The notes: generated from the sequence alone by a model not told the origin. DNA of 15,561 bases from CAYGZA01 sp964354135 (GCA_964354135.1 CAYGZA010000147.1:1-15561); one strand, 5' to 3'. Shown: positions 1-7,973, counted from the stretch's first letter. Program-made: numbers and translations.

Positions 1-43
1 TTCTGGCAGTATAGGGCCGACCTTGAATTACTGACACTTGGCC

Positions 44-71
44 GCTGATAGCTGATCGCTGAAAGCCGAGG
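44..71. repeat. Degenerate 7-bp tandem repeat, four units
   Basis: Four consecutive heptamers read GCTGATA, GCTGATC, GCTGAAA and GCCGAGG. The first three differ from each other at one or two positions and the fourth is more diverged. Heptamer arrays of this sort are common in intergenic DNA of some bacteria. The function is unknown. It lies just upstream of the hairpin and promoter of the first gene. Confidence 0.5.
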
Positions 72-90
72 GGCCAGGGATTGGCCTCTC
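68..90 (+). terminator. Hairpin, possible end of an upstream transcript
   Basis: GAGGGGCCA (68-76) can pair with TGGCCTCTC (82-90) around a 5-nt loop. That gives a 9-bp stem with one G-U wobble. No T tract follows, so it is not a classical intrinsic terminator. Its position, just before a promoter candidate, suggests it may insulate the first gene from an upstream unit that lies outside the window. Confidence 0.3.
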
Positions 91-98
91 GAAAAGAC

Positions 99-127
99 TT
101 GCGGAAGCAGCGGCTCGCTTCTACACT
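99..127 (+). promoter_or_regulatory. Sigma70-like promoter for the HzsA-like gene
   Basis: TTGCGG (99-104) and TACACT (122-127) are separated by exactly 17 nt. The match is 3 of 6 for the -35 box and 4 of 6 for the -10 box. Transcription would start near 134. The resulting leader of about 32 nt carries an AGGAG ribosome site at 151-155, 10 nt before the start codon at 166. The arrangement is coherent, but the hexamers are imperfect. Confidence 0.45.
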
Positions 128-165
128 GCGAGGGGGAAGAACCACTGTCTAGGAGCCGCAAGCCG

Positions 166-3100
166 ATGAACCGTACCTCGCCAGGGAAGAAAGGGTTTTG
201 CCGTCAAGTCACATCGCTCGGGCCGGCAATAGCCTTGGGTGTCACGCTCTGCACCCTTGCCGTCGTTCCGGCCGCAGCCGACTCGTTCGGAGAGCGGGTC
301 GAGGCCGACTGGGCACAGCAGGACGAGTCCCGCATGATGCAGATCCGGCAGCCGGGGCTGGTCCGCTTTCCGCAAACGGAACTCCAGTGGCCCGGCGCCA
401 GCGCGACGGACCCCAAGGGCGTCGCAGGGGCCCTGTCCGTCCCCAAGCTCCCCGCGCCGAAGCTGGACGGCCGCCTCGATGATCCTTGTTGGCGGCAGGC
501 CGCCCGGGTTCCGCCGGGACCGCCCGACCAACCGGTGCAGCCGGCGATCCGGCTCTGCTACGACGGCGCGACGGTGTACCTCGGCGCTTCGTTCCCGGCC
601 GCCGCCGAGTGGTGCTTTCAGCCCCCATCGACGGCTGCCGACGCCGCGGGCGCCGTCGACGGCTTCAAGAACGGCCGCTACGCCTTCCACACGAACTATG
701 AGCCGAATCCCTGGTGGCAAGTCGACCTCGGCAAGCGGCAGCCGATCGGGAAGATCGTCGTCTACAACCGCCTCGATTATCCCCCCGGCCTCCACAACGC
801 CGACATCCTCGTGGTCCTCACGTCCGACGACGGCAAGACCTGGACCAAGTGCTACGACAACCGGGGCAGGCCCTTCGGCGGCGCAACCAGCGGCAAGCCG
901 TTGGTGGTGGACCTCGAGTCCCAGCCGCCTGCGGGCACGAGCGAGGTCGCGGCCCGGTTCGTCCGCATCCAGTTGCCCAGCGCGGCGCCGATCTTCTTGC
1001 ACCTCGATGAAGTGGAGGTTTACGCCCCGGGCGACACGAAGCAAGAAAGGAACCTCGCCCTCAGGCGCCCGGCGGACCAGAGCAGCCGCAGCCCGTGGTC
1101 CAAGGGCGGCGATCTGGCGGCGTTGGGGCGCGTGAGGATCGGGCTCTCCGGCACGGGAGCCGCGGCCGTAGTAACCGTCAACGGCAAGCCGGCGCCGGCT
1201 GGCCGGGCGCAGATTCTCCGCCAGGGCGGAACGACGAGCGTGGAGGTGGCCTTGCCTTTGGGCAGCGAGCCGGCCTCTTTCCCGCAGGCAATCACCCCGT
1301 TCCACAGCCAGCCGACGCCGTTGGTGGGCAGCCCTTCATGGCAGCTCGTCTGGCCGGAAAAGCTCAACCTCGGTTACGGCAAGAACCGGCTGACGCTGGA
1401 GCTGCGCACGGAGAAGCCGCTCGACGCGCCCGTCGAGATCATGGCCGAAACGGTCGTCTTCACCCCGCTGCGGCCCGAGCGGCAGGTCGTGTTTCAGAAG
1501 ACCGTGCAAGCTGCCGGCTCGTTGCCGTTGGAGTTCCAGGTCGCGCATGAAGGCGCCGCCGCGTTGATCGTGACCGCCCGGCAGGGCAACGGTGAGTTCC
1601 GCGACGGCCGGGCGTTCTTCGTCGCCCCGGTGGAGGAGACACTCCAGCGGGCCGCGCGCCTGGCCGCCGAGCATGGTATCGCCTTGCCGGAACCGGCCGC
1701 GGCGCAGCGCACCCGCATCGCGGCCCTCAATGCCAAGGAAAGGGCCGAGGGCCCCGATCCGGCCGCCCGCACGGCCCTCTACCGCGAGGCCCGGTGGCTG
1801 GCCCGGCGAGTCGCGTTTGCCAACCCGAAGCTCCAGTTCAAGGAACTCCTGTTCGTCAAGCGGTTCACGCAGGAGACGTACCCCGACGTCTGCCTGAACC
1901 ACATGCCCTGGGTCTCGCGTCCCGGCGGCGACGTCTGCGTCCTCACGATGGCCGGGCCGGATGCAGAAGGCAAGGTCCGCAACCTGATCAACGGCGCCCT
2001 CGGCCCCGGCCACGTCCACGGCATGGATCTCTGGTGGGACGGCGACCGCGTGGTCTTCGGCTATGCCAAGGCGAAGAGCAACGAGCCGCCGCCGGGCTGG
2101 CTCGACCGCCGCACGAGCTTCGAGCTCCGCCGCAGCGAAGAGCCGACGCACATCTTCGAGATCGGCGCCGACGGCCGAAACCTGCGGCAGCTTACCCGCG
2201 GCCAATGGAGCGACCTCGACCCGACGTATCTCCCCAACGGCGACGTCGTCTTCGTCTCCGAGCGCTGCGGCTACTCGCTCCAGTGCAACGAGTACGACAA
2301 GGACGAGACCTCGACGAATCTCTACGTCATGCGGCCCGACGGCACGAACATCCGCCGCATGAGCGTCACCAAGGACGGCGACTACCTGCCCCACACCCTG
2401 GACGACGGTACCGTCGGCTACACCCGCTGGGAGTACCAGGAACGGAGCTGGGCCAATATCCAGTCGCTCTGGACCATCCGGCCCGACGGCACCGGGGCCG
2501 ACGCCCTGTTTAAGCAGCACTTCAACGACCCCTGGGCGGTGGAAGACTGCCGCTCGTTGCCGGGGAGCACCCGGTTCGTGGGCGTGGCCGCGGGCCACCA
2601 CACGCTCCCGGCCGGACCCGTGATCCTCATCAACCCCCGCGACGGCATGAACAGCCCCAAGGGCATCCGGATCGTCACACCGGGCGTGCTGCCGCCCGAG
2701 GGCGGGATGACGGGCCGTGCCGTGCCCCAAGGCGGCGTCATGGGCACCAGCGGCTACTACATCAACCCCTGGCCGGTCTCGGAAACCACGTTCCTCGTTT
2801 CCTACGGGGCCTTCGGGCACGGCTACGGGGTGGCCCAGGAAATCGACCCTGCCGGCTACGCGATCTATTTGATCGACGTGTACGGCACCAAGGAGCTCGT
2901 CTACCGCGACCCGACCATCTCGTCGTTCGCGCCGATCCCCCTGCGGCCTCGCCCGCGGCCGCCGGTCATCCCCGACGCGACCGACCCGAGCGCGCCGTAC
3001 GCCACCTTGTCGGTGCAAAACGCGGCCAAGGGGGCCCCCGGGATCGACCCCAAGCGGGTCAAGTACATCCGCATCGGCGAAGGGATCGCCTGGCCCTATT

Positions 3101-4125
3101 GCAACACCTACGGCGGCCAGCGCTATGAGCCGGACGTCAAATCGGTGATGATCAACTGGAACCCCGTCCGCGTGCTCGGCGAGGTCCCGGTCGAGGCCGA
3201 CGGGAGCGCCCACTTCCGCGTCCCGGTCGATACGCCCCTCTACTTCCAGTTGCTCGACGGGAACCACATGGAGCTCAGGCGCATGCGCTCGTTCATCAGC
3301 TTCCAGCCGGGCGAGGCCCGCGCCTGCGTAGGGTGCCACGAGACGCGGGAAGAAGCGGGGGCCGCCGCGGCGACCGGCATCGCCCTGGGCCGGGAACCCT
3401 CGGTCCCCGTGCCGCCCCCTTGGGGTGACCGCCCCATCAGCTTCCTCCGCGACGTGCAGCCGGTCTTCGACAAGCACTGCACCGCCTGCCACGGCGGACT
3501 GAAGCCGGCCGGCGGACTGGATTTCTCCGGCGGGCTGACGACCCGCTATAACCGCTCGTACGACACCATCCTCGCCAACAAGCTCATCGCCCAGTCCAAC
3601 GTCGGCGAAGATTCCCGGATCACCATGCCGCTGGAGTTCGGCTCCCACAAGAGCAGGCTCGTGGAGGTGCTGCGAAGCGGCGCGTGCAGCAAGCGGGCCG
3701 ACCTGTCCGAGGAGGAGTGGCTGCGGCTGGTGACCTGGATCGACGCCAACGGCCCGTACCACGACGGCTTCATCAACAAGCGGCTGGCCAAGATGCCCTA
3801 CGACATGCCCAGCGACAGTGAGCTGGTGCAGAAGATCGGTGCGGTCCATGCCAAGCGGTGCGCCGGCTGCCATCCACCGGGCGACGTGACCCGGCTCGAT
3901 TGGGTCAACCTCCGCAAGCCGCAGGAGAGCTTGTTCTTGACGGCCCCGTTGGCCAAGAAGGCCTCCGGTCGCGGTCGGTGCGGGCAGCAGGTCTACAAGG
4001 GCGCCGAGGACCCCGACTACCGGGCGGTGCTTGGGCTGGTGGAATCGGCCGTCCGCAAGGCATGGGACCTCCCGCGCCGGGACGTGAAATCACTTATCAC
4101 CCCCCAACCAGTGGTATCTCGCTGA
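166..4125 (+). CDS. Secreted HzsA-like protein with CBM9-like, discoidin, PD40 and CxxCH segments
   Basis: This 1319-aa protein begins with a signal peptide (about residues 1-38, hydrophobic core then AAA before DSFG). A CBM9-like start (PKLDGRLDDPCW, about 98-109; strand 128-142) follows. A discoidin (F5/8 type C) domain with NPWWQVDLG at 181-189 spans about 155-288. Residues about 655-850 hold TolB/PD40-like propeller repeats (IGADGRNLRQLT, MRPDGTNIRRM), as in the middle region of the hydrazine synthase alpha subunit family. Three CxxCH sites near the C-terminus (C1054, C1105, C1232) would bind c-type haem outside the cytoplasm. Planctomycetes carry many such paralogues in species that do no anammox, so hydrazine synthesis should not be assumed. 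A carbohydrate-linked redox or binding role is inferred. The ATG at 166 has AGGAG 10 nt upstream and its own promoter. The C-terminal tail after the third CxxCH (APLAKKASGRGRCG, then DPDY) looks complete. Confidence 0.85.
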   Translation: MNRTSPGKKGFCRQVTSLGPAIALGVTLCTLAVVPAAADSFGERVEADWAQQDESRMMQIRQPGLVRFPQTELQWPGASATDPKGVAGALSVPKLPAPKLDGRLDDPCWRQAARVPPGPPDQPVQPAIRLCYDGATVYLGASFPAAAEWCFQPPSTAADAAGAVDGFKNGRYAFHTNYEPNPWWQVDLGKRQPIGKIVVYNRLDYPPGLHNADILVVLTSDDGKTWTKCYDNRGRPFGGATSGKPLVVDLESQPPAGTSEVAARFVRIQLPSAAPIFLHLDEVEVYAPGDTKQERNLALRRPADQSSRSPWSKGGDLAALGRVRIGLSGTGAAAVVTVNGKPAPAGRAQILRQGGTTSVEVALPLGSEPASFPQAITPFHSQPTPLVGSPSWQLVWPEKLNLGYGKNRLTLELRTEKPLDAPVEIMAETVVFTPLRPERQVVFQKTVQAAGSLPLEFQVAHEGAAALIVTARQGNGEFRDGRAFFVAPVEETLQRAARLAAEHGIALPEPAAAQRTRIAALNAKERAEGPDPAARTALYREARWLARRVAFANPKLQFKELLFVKRFTQETYPDVCLNHMPWVSRPGGDVCVLTMAGPDAEGKVRNLINGALGPGHVHGMDLWWDGDRVVFGYAKAKSNEPPPGWLDRRTSFELRRSEEPTHIFEIGADGRNLRQLTRGQWSDLDPTYLPNGDVVFVSERCGYSLQCNEYDKDETSTNLYVMRPDGTNIRRMSVTKDGDYLPHTLDDGTVGYTRWEYQERSWANIQSLWTIRPDGTGADALFKQHFNDPWAVEDCRSLPGSTRFVGVAAGHHTLPAGPVILINPRDGMNSPKGIRIVTPGVLPPEGGMTGRAVPQGGVMGTSGYYINPWPVSETTFLVSYGAFGHGYGVAQEIDPAGYAIYLIDVYGTKELVYRDPTISSFAPIPLRPRPRPPVIPDATDPSAPYATLSVQNAAKGAPGIDPKRVKYIRIGEGIAWPYCNTYGGQRYEPDVKSVMINWNPVRVLGEVPVEADGSAHFRVPVDTPLYFQLLDGNHMELRRMRSFISFQPGEARACVGCHETREEAGAAAATGIALGREPSVPVPPPWGDRPISFLRDVQPVFDKHCTACHGGLKPAGGLDFSGGLTTRYNRSYDTILANKLIAQSNVGEDSRITMPLEFGSHKSRLVEVLRSGACSKRADLSEEEWLRLVTWIDANGPYHDGFINKRLAKMPYDMPSDSELVQKIGAVHAKRCAGCHPPGDVTRLDWVNLRKPQESLFLTAPLAKKASGRGRCGQQVYKGAEDPDYRAVLGLVESAVRKAWDLPRRDVKSLITPQPVVSR

Positions 4126-4166
4126 GGCGGCGGCACCAAAGCCACCCCTCTGCATGAGGAATCAGC

Positions 4167-4194
4167 TTGCAAAGATGCATTGGGAATGCATAAT
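4167..4194 (+). promoter_or_regulatory. Sigma70-like promoter for the AAA ATPase gene
   Basis: TTGCAA (4167-4172, 4 of 6) and CATAAT (4189-4194, 5 of 6) are spaced by 16 nt in an AT-rich patch that stands out from the GC-rich surroundings. Transcription would start near 4201. That rules out the upstream in-frame TTG at 4194 as a start and favours the ATG at 4269. Inverted repeats lie over the spacer and -10 box. Confidence 0.5.
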
Positions 4195-4199
4195 TGCAT
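4175..4199. promoter_or_regulatory. Overlapping TGCAT inverted repeats, operator candidate
   Basis: ATGCATT (4175-4181) and AATGCAT (4185-4191) form a perfect 7-bp inverted repeat around GGG. The second arm is reused in ATGCA-TAAT-TGCAT (4186-4199). A further TGCAT lies at 4151-4155, giving four copies within 50 bp. The repeats cover the spacer and -10 box of the promoter, where a repressor would block RNA polymerase. No regulator gene is adjacent, so the binding protein is unknown. Confidence 0.4.
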
Positions 4200-4268
4200 G
4201 TACGCTCATGGCCTTCGCCGCACAGAGGCTTCGGGGGTCCTGGTTATCGTGGCTCCGCTGTGCCTTGT

Positions 4269-5495
4269 ATGCCCTCTGCCGAATGGATACCGAGGACGTT
4301 GGAACTGGTTCTTCAACGGGTGACGCGGGAGTTCCCCGCCGTGGTGCTCGTTGGCCCGCGGCAGTCCGGAAAGACGGCGCTCCTGAAGCACCTTTTTGGG
4401 GAGAGCCACCGCTACGCGTCGCTCGACCTGCCGGATGTGCGTGCCGCTGCCCTGGCCGATCCGCGGGGGTTCTTGAAGGCGTATCCGGCGCCGGTCATCT
4501 TTGACGAGATCCAATATGCCCCGGAATTGCTCCCCTACGTCAAGGAGCAAATCGACTCCAATCGGGATCGGCGGGGACAGTACCTTCTGAGCGGGTCGCA
4601 GAACCTCATGGTTCTGGAGCGCGTGACGGAATCGCTTGCCGGCCGGGCCGCCGTGTTGCGATTGCTCCCGCTCTCCTGCCGCGAGGCCACGGGAAGGCCG
4701 CAGGCACCGCTGGCGTGGGAACGCCCTGCTGAAACCTCGCGCCCGGTTGAGATGGCGTATTCAGAACTGTGGAGAACATTCTTGCGCGGCGGCTACCCGG
4801 AGCTGGTGGCCGGCCCGCCGCGGGATTTCTCCCTGTGGCACGCCGGGTACGTGCAGACGTACTTGGAGCGCGACGTCCGCTCGCTCCGCCAGATTGGCGA
4901 TCTTACGCTCTTCCAGAGCTTCCTTCGTGCCATGGCGATCCGTAGCGGGCAGTTGCTCAACGTGACGGAAGTGTCTCGCGACCTGGGCGTGGCGGTCAAC
5001 ACCGTCAAAAAGTGGCTTTCCGTGCTGGAGGCCACGTTCCAGGTCATGTTGGTGCGGCCGTACTTTGCCAACGTCGGCAAACGGTTGGTCAAGTCGCCCA
5101 AGGTGTACTTCTTGGACGTAGGCACCCTTTGCTACCTGGTGGGACTGAAGGACCCGGAACACGCCGCCAGCGGCCCGATGGCCGGGGCCATCTTTGAGAC
5201 GGCGGTTGTATCGGAAATCGTGAAGACCCTCGTACACCGCGGGGAAGAGCCGCAGGTGTACTTCTGGCGCACCAGCTCCGGCACCGAGGTGGACATCGTG
5301 GTGCAGAGCGGCGGCCGGCTGGTGCCGATCGAGGTGAAGCTCTCCGCAACGCCGCGCCCGGAGATGGCCGCCGGCGTCAACCGTTTTCGCGAGGATTTCG
5401 GGCCGCAGGCCGCGGCCGGATACGTGGTCCATCCCGGCGAAGTGTCTCTTCCCCTCGGCCCGGAAGTGAGCGCGCTGCCGTTTTCAGCCCTGTGA
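4269..5495 (+). CDS. AAA family ATPase with DUF4143 C-terminal domain
   Basis: This 408-aa cytoplasmic protein has the layout of the widespread AAA_14/DUF4143 family. Walker A is GPRQSGKT (29-36), Walker B is PVIFDEIQ (75-82), and LLSGSQN (106-112) is a sensor-like strand. A helix-turn-helix-like region spans about 223-253. A C-terminal PD-(D/E)xK-like fold shows E310, D342 and E355-V-K357, the spacing of nuclease-type folds. The family is very common in bacteria and archaea, often as mobile or stand-alone genes. Its cellular role is not established, so no function is assigned beyond probable ATP binding. The ATG at 4269 fits the usual N-terminus (IPRTLELVL before the P-loop). An in-frame TTG at 4194 would lie upstream of the predicted transcript start. 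No clear Shine-Dalgarno sequence is visible. The next gene starts 5 nt after its stop, or overlaps it by 4 nt with a GTG start. Confidence 0.88.
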   Translation: MPSAEWIPRTLELVLQRVTREFPAVVLVGPRQSGKTALLKHLFGESHRYASLDLPDVRAAALADPRGFLKAYPAPVIFDEIQYAPELLPYVKEQIDSNRDRRGQYLLSGSQNLMVLERVTESLAGRAAVLRLLPLSCREATGRPQAPLAWERPAETSRPVEMAYSELWRTFLRGGYPELVAGPPRDFSLWHAGYVQTYLERDVRSLRQIGDLTLFQSFLRAMAIRSGQLLNVTEVSRDLGVAVNTVKKWLSVLEATFQVMLVRPYFANVGKRLVKSPKVYFLDVGTLCYLVGLKDPEHAASGPMAGAIFETAVVSEIVKTLVHRGEEPQVYFWRTSSGTEVDIVVQSGGRLVPIEVKLSATPRPEMAAGVNRFREDFGPQAAAGYVVHPGEVSLPLGPEVSALPFSAL

Positions 5496-5500
5496 CTGCC

Positions 5501-6646
5501 ATGCAAGTCTCGCCGCGGTATCGTGAAAAGAGCCTGGCCGTCGAGGCGGCTCTCCGGGCCACGTTTGCCTTCGAGAACGAGGCGGCGCCGTTTATCGTCT
5601 TCGACGTGAACTACTGGCTCTTCGGCGAGCTTTCGGAGAACGTCCCGCCGGATTACTGCGGCCCCGACCCGAGCCGCATGATCGAATTCCAGGCGGGGAA
5701 GATCGAGCGGCACTTGCGCCAGTACGACGACGCCTACATCCCGTATCTCATGCCGTGGTACGGGACCGGAGTGTTGGCGTCGGCGTTCGGCGTGCCGATC
5801 AAGTTCCAGGAGGGGATGGACCCGGCGGTCGATCTGCCGCCCGTCCGCGACATCGGGCAATTGAAAGACCTTTGCAGGCCGGACCCTCAGAAAGACGGCC
5901 TCATGCCCCGGGTGCTCGCGACGATCCGCGCGATGCGGCTCAAGACCGATTTCCCCGTGAGCTTCACCGACTGCCAAGGCCCGCTGACGACCGCCCTGCA
6001 AATTGTCGGGTACGACAACCTGATCTATTGGATGTACGACCATCCCGGGAAGGTCCACGACCTGTTGCACCTGGTCACGCAGGCCCTTATCGACTGGGTC
6101 AAGCTCCAGAAGGAGGCCGCCGGCTGCGGCCTTGCCGACGACTGCTACGCGCTGGGGGCGAAGATCCCGTCGGGGTTGGGCGGCGTCTGGATCGCCGACG
6201 ACGACAGCGTGATCTTCGGCGACGAGTTGTACCGCGAGTTCGCGGTGCCCTACAACAGCCGGATTCTCCAGGCGTTCGGCGGCGGGGCGATCCACTACTG
6301 CGGCAAGTCGAGCCAGCACGTCGAGAGTTTTCTAAAGACGGAGGGGCTCCGGGCGATCCACAACGCCACGCTGGACGACCTGGAAACGGCCGCCCGGCTT
6401 CGCCGCGCCCTGGCGGAGCAGGAGATCGTTTTCATGGTCTCCGACTACAACGTGGACGACGAGGCGATCGAGCCGTACTACGAGCGGCTGTTCCGCGTGA
6501 TGGGGACGCGAGGCCTGATCGTGCTGGCGTACGTTTGTCCCGGCGTGAGCCTCCGCCGCGGAAAATACGACGCGGCCCGGCGCGATCCGCTCAAGGTCGG
6601 CCGGGCCATCGAGGCCGCCATCCGCAAGTACAACCGGCCGCGGTAG
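5501..6646 (+). CDS. Uroporphyrinogen decarboxylase superfamily protein, methyltransferase-like
   Basis: This 381-aa protein has the URO-D fold signature (for example GGGAIHYCGKS at 260-270 and a C-terminal VLAYVCPGVS) but not the N-terminal RQAGR motif of HemE. It is therefore unlikely to make coproporphyrinogen. H265, C267 and C346 reproduce the HxC...C zinc pattern of corrinoid methyltransferases such as MtaA/MtbA, which activate a thiol acceptor. This suggests a methyl-transfer role. No corrinoid-protein gene is in the window, so the substrate is unknown. The ATG at 5501 is chosen. A GTG at 5492 overlapping the ATPase stop (GTGA) would add three residues and couple translation. Neither has a ribosome site. 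The closeness to the ATPase gene implies co-transcription, but the two functions have no obvious link. Confidence 0.8.
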   Translation: MQVSPRYREKSLAVEAALRATFAFENEAAPFIVFDVNYWLFGELSENVPPDYCGPDPSRMIEFQAGKIERHLRQYDDAYIPYLMPWYGTGVLASAFGVPIKFQEGMDPAVDLPPVRDIGQLKDLCRPDPQKDGLMPRVLATIRAMRLKTDFPVSFTDCQGPLTTALQIVGYDNLIYWMYDHPGKVHDLLHLVTQALIDWVKLQKEAAGCGLADDCYALGAKIPSGLGGVWIADDDSVIFGDELYREFAVPYNSRILQAFGGGAIHYCGKSSQHVESFLKTEGLRAIHNATLDDLETAARLRRALAEQEIVFMVSDYNVDDEAIEPYYERLFRVMGTRGLIVLAYVCPGVSLRRGKYDAARRDPLKVGRAIEAAIRKYNRPR

Positions 6647-6668
6647 AGAGCGGGCAGCCGGCAGCCCC

Positions 6669-6692
6669 TTTAGCCGTGGCACTCGTGCCACG
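6669..6692. repeat. Palindromic dispersed repeat, copy 1, in a convergent spacer
   Basis: TTTAGC (6669-6674) precedes CGTGGCAC (6675-6682), TC and GTGCCACG (6685-6692), a perfect 8-bp stem with a 2-nt loop. A second copy is at 12451-12474. Both sit between the 3' ends of converging genes. A bidirectional terminator or a transcript-end stabiliser is plausible. No T tract follows, so a standard intrinsic terminator is not shown. Confidence 0.65.
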
Positions 6693-6696
6693 TGCT

Positions 6697-6738
6697 CCTC
6701 GTCCCTCGCCCCACACCCCTCGCTCCTCGACTCTCACC
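6697..6738. repeat. CT-rich 7-bp tandem repeat, six units
   Basis: Six heptamers run in register: CCTCGTC, CCTCGCC, CCACACC, CCTCGCT, CCTCGAC and TCTCACC. The phase reaches the stop codon of the minus-strand gene at 6740. This array differs in sequence from the one at 44-71 but shares the 7-bp period. The function is unknown. Confidence 0.5.
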
Positions 6739-6739
6739 C

Positions 6740-7771
6740 CTACGCGACCGGGACCTTCAACTCCGCCAGCGTTTCCCGGAGCCACTTGAGCGAGCGTTCG
6801 ATCATCGGCCCGCCCTGGCCCTCGCACTCGATGCTCAAGACGCCGTCGTAGCCGTGATCCCGCAAGAGGGCCAGGCACTTCTTGATGTTTCCGGCGTTGA
6901 CCCCCTCGCCCAGGGCGCAGTGGCTTACGGCAATGCCGGTCTGCTGGCCCCGAGTCGCCGCGGCCAGCGACTCGGAGACGTCCTTGACGTGGACGTGGCT
7001 CACGCGGTCCACGAACCGCTCCAGGAAGGCCACCGGGTCTTGCCCGGCGATGAACGTGTTGCCCGTGTCCATGTTCATCCGCAGGTAGGGGCTGTCGACG
7101 AACTTCAGCATCCGCCCCATGAACTCGGGCTTGGTGGTGAAGTAGCCGTGCGGCTCGACGTTGACGATGACCCGGTGGGCCTCGGCGATCTCGATGATCT
7201 GCTCGTAGCTGCGTTTCATGAGGTCCATGGCCTCTTCGTCCTTGAGTCCCGGCGGGGCGTGCAGGCCGTCGGTGGTGTCGACCCGGCCGCAGCCGGTCTG
7301 GGCCGCCCATTGGATGGCGTGCATGACGTACGGCACGCCGCGGATCGGCCCGTCCTTGCCGGAAAGGGGATAGGCCGCATCGACCTGGGAGAACCGCACG
7401 CCGTAGCGCTCCATGGTCCGCCGCAGGAGCACCGGGTCCTCGTACAGGGATAGATGGGGATAATACCCCAAGCCGTTGGCCCAGCTCACCCCGTCGATCA
7501 CCCCGCACTCGATGTAGTGGATGCCGTTGCGCTTTGCCCAGTCGAGGCACTTCTCGAAGCTGAAGTAGGTGGAATTGAAGGCGTCGGTGTGGAAGCCAAT
7601 TTTCATGGCGGGGGTCTTGCCGCCCGCCGGCGCGGCCTTCTTCTTCGGCCTCGCTTCCGCCCCGGACTCGGCCCCTTCTGCCGCCGCCAGTCCCGCCGCC
7701 ACGCCGGCCGCGGCCGTGGCCGCGGCGCCTTGTCCCACGAATTGCCGCCGGGTCATCGATCGATTCGCCAT
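6740..7771 (-). CDS. Tat-exported sugar phosphate isomerase/epimerase-like TIM barrel
   Basis: This 343-aa protein belongs to the xylose-isomerase-like TIM barrel family (AP endonuclease 2 fold). The N-terminus has a twin-arginine signal (TRRQFVG at 7-13) followed by an Ala/Gly-rich hydrophobic stretch, so it should be exported folded with its metal bound. Residues E206 (NVEPHG), D235 (NMDTGN), H261 (HVHVKD) and E315 (SIECEG) are placed like the family's divalent-metal ligands. A sugar or polyol isomerase/epimerase role is expected, with unknown substrate. The start is well supported: GGAGGAG lies 7 nt before the ATG. It converges with the URO-D-like gene across a spacer holding two repeat elements, and it has its own promoter candidate. 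Such periplasmic TIM barrels are abundant in planctomycetes. Confidence 0.88.
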   Translation of the reverse strand: MANRSMTRRQFVGQGAAATAAAGVAAGLAAAEGAESGAEARPKKKAAPAGGKTPAMKIGFHTDAFNSTYFSFEKCLDWAKRNGIHYIECGVIDGVSWANGLGYYPHLSLYEDPVLLRRTMERYGVRFSQVDAAYPLSGKDGPIRGVPYVMHAIQWAAQTGCGRVDTTDGLHAPPGLKDEEAMDLMKRSYEQIIEIAEAHRVIVNVEPHGYFTTKPEFMGRMLKFVDSPYLRMNMDTGNTFIAGQDPVAFLERFVDRVSHVHVKDVSESLAAATRGQQTGIAVSHCALGEGVNAGNIKKCLALLRDHGYDGVLSIECEGQGGPMIERSLKWLRETLAELKVPVA

Positions 7772-7846
7772 GCGAAGTCTCCTCCTCCGATACGAGGTTG
7801 TCGTCGTGCCGTTGCCGAAAAGGTCGTTTGCCCGCTCGTGCGACCG

Positions 7847-7875
7847 ATTCTACCCCATGCCCGCGCCGGCGGGAA
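7847..7875 (-). promoter_or_regulatory. Promoter candidate for the isomerase-like gene
   Basis: Read on the minus strand, TTCCCG (7870-7875) and TAGAAT (7847-7852) are spaced by 17 nt. The -10 box matches 5 of 6 and the -35 box 3 of 6. The leader to the ATG at 7771 would be about 70 nt. Confidence 0.35.
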
Positions 7876-7953
7876 CCAAAGCCTCGTTAGAAAACATACA
7901 ACCGGCATACCGCGAACCCCCGGCGCATAGAGACTAGGGGACAGACTCGCTAC

Positions 7954-7973
7954 GCCCGGGAGGGATCTCGGGC
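7954..7973. other. Hairpin with GNRA-type tetraloop
   Basis: GCCCGGGA (7954-7961) pairs with TCTCGGGC (7966-7973) around GGGA, an 8-bp stem with one G-U wobble. On the plus strand the loop fits the GNRA class of stable RNA tetraloops. It sits between the two divergent promoter candidates. It could be part of a transcript or a chance palindrome in GC-rich DNA. Confidence 0.25.

Noticed and set aside
121..1305. A 394-codon minus-strand open frame near the left end
   Set aside because: It is Arg- and Ala-rich without motifs, and it is antisense to the signal peptide and discoidin region of the HzsA-like protein.
1336..3873. An 845-codon minus-strand open frame inside the HzsA-like gene
   Set aside because: It is antisense to well-conserved domains, has no family match or ribosome site, and shows the composition of a shadow frame.
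166..4125. Naming the first gene a hydrazine synthase subunit
   Set aside because: Only the family-level layout is shared. No beta/gamma subunit genes or other anammox genes are present, and such paralogues occur in many planctomycetes without anammox.
4269..6646. An ATPase plus URO-D-like pair as a new defence or toxin system
   Set aside because: DUF4143 ATPases are common and of unknown role. The second gene looks metabolic, and adjacency alone does not support a joint system.
7931..7950. GGGGACAGAC motif, reminiscent of REP elements linked to small transposases
   Set aside because: It occurs once, has no paired inverted copy nearby, and no transposase gene is in the window.
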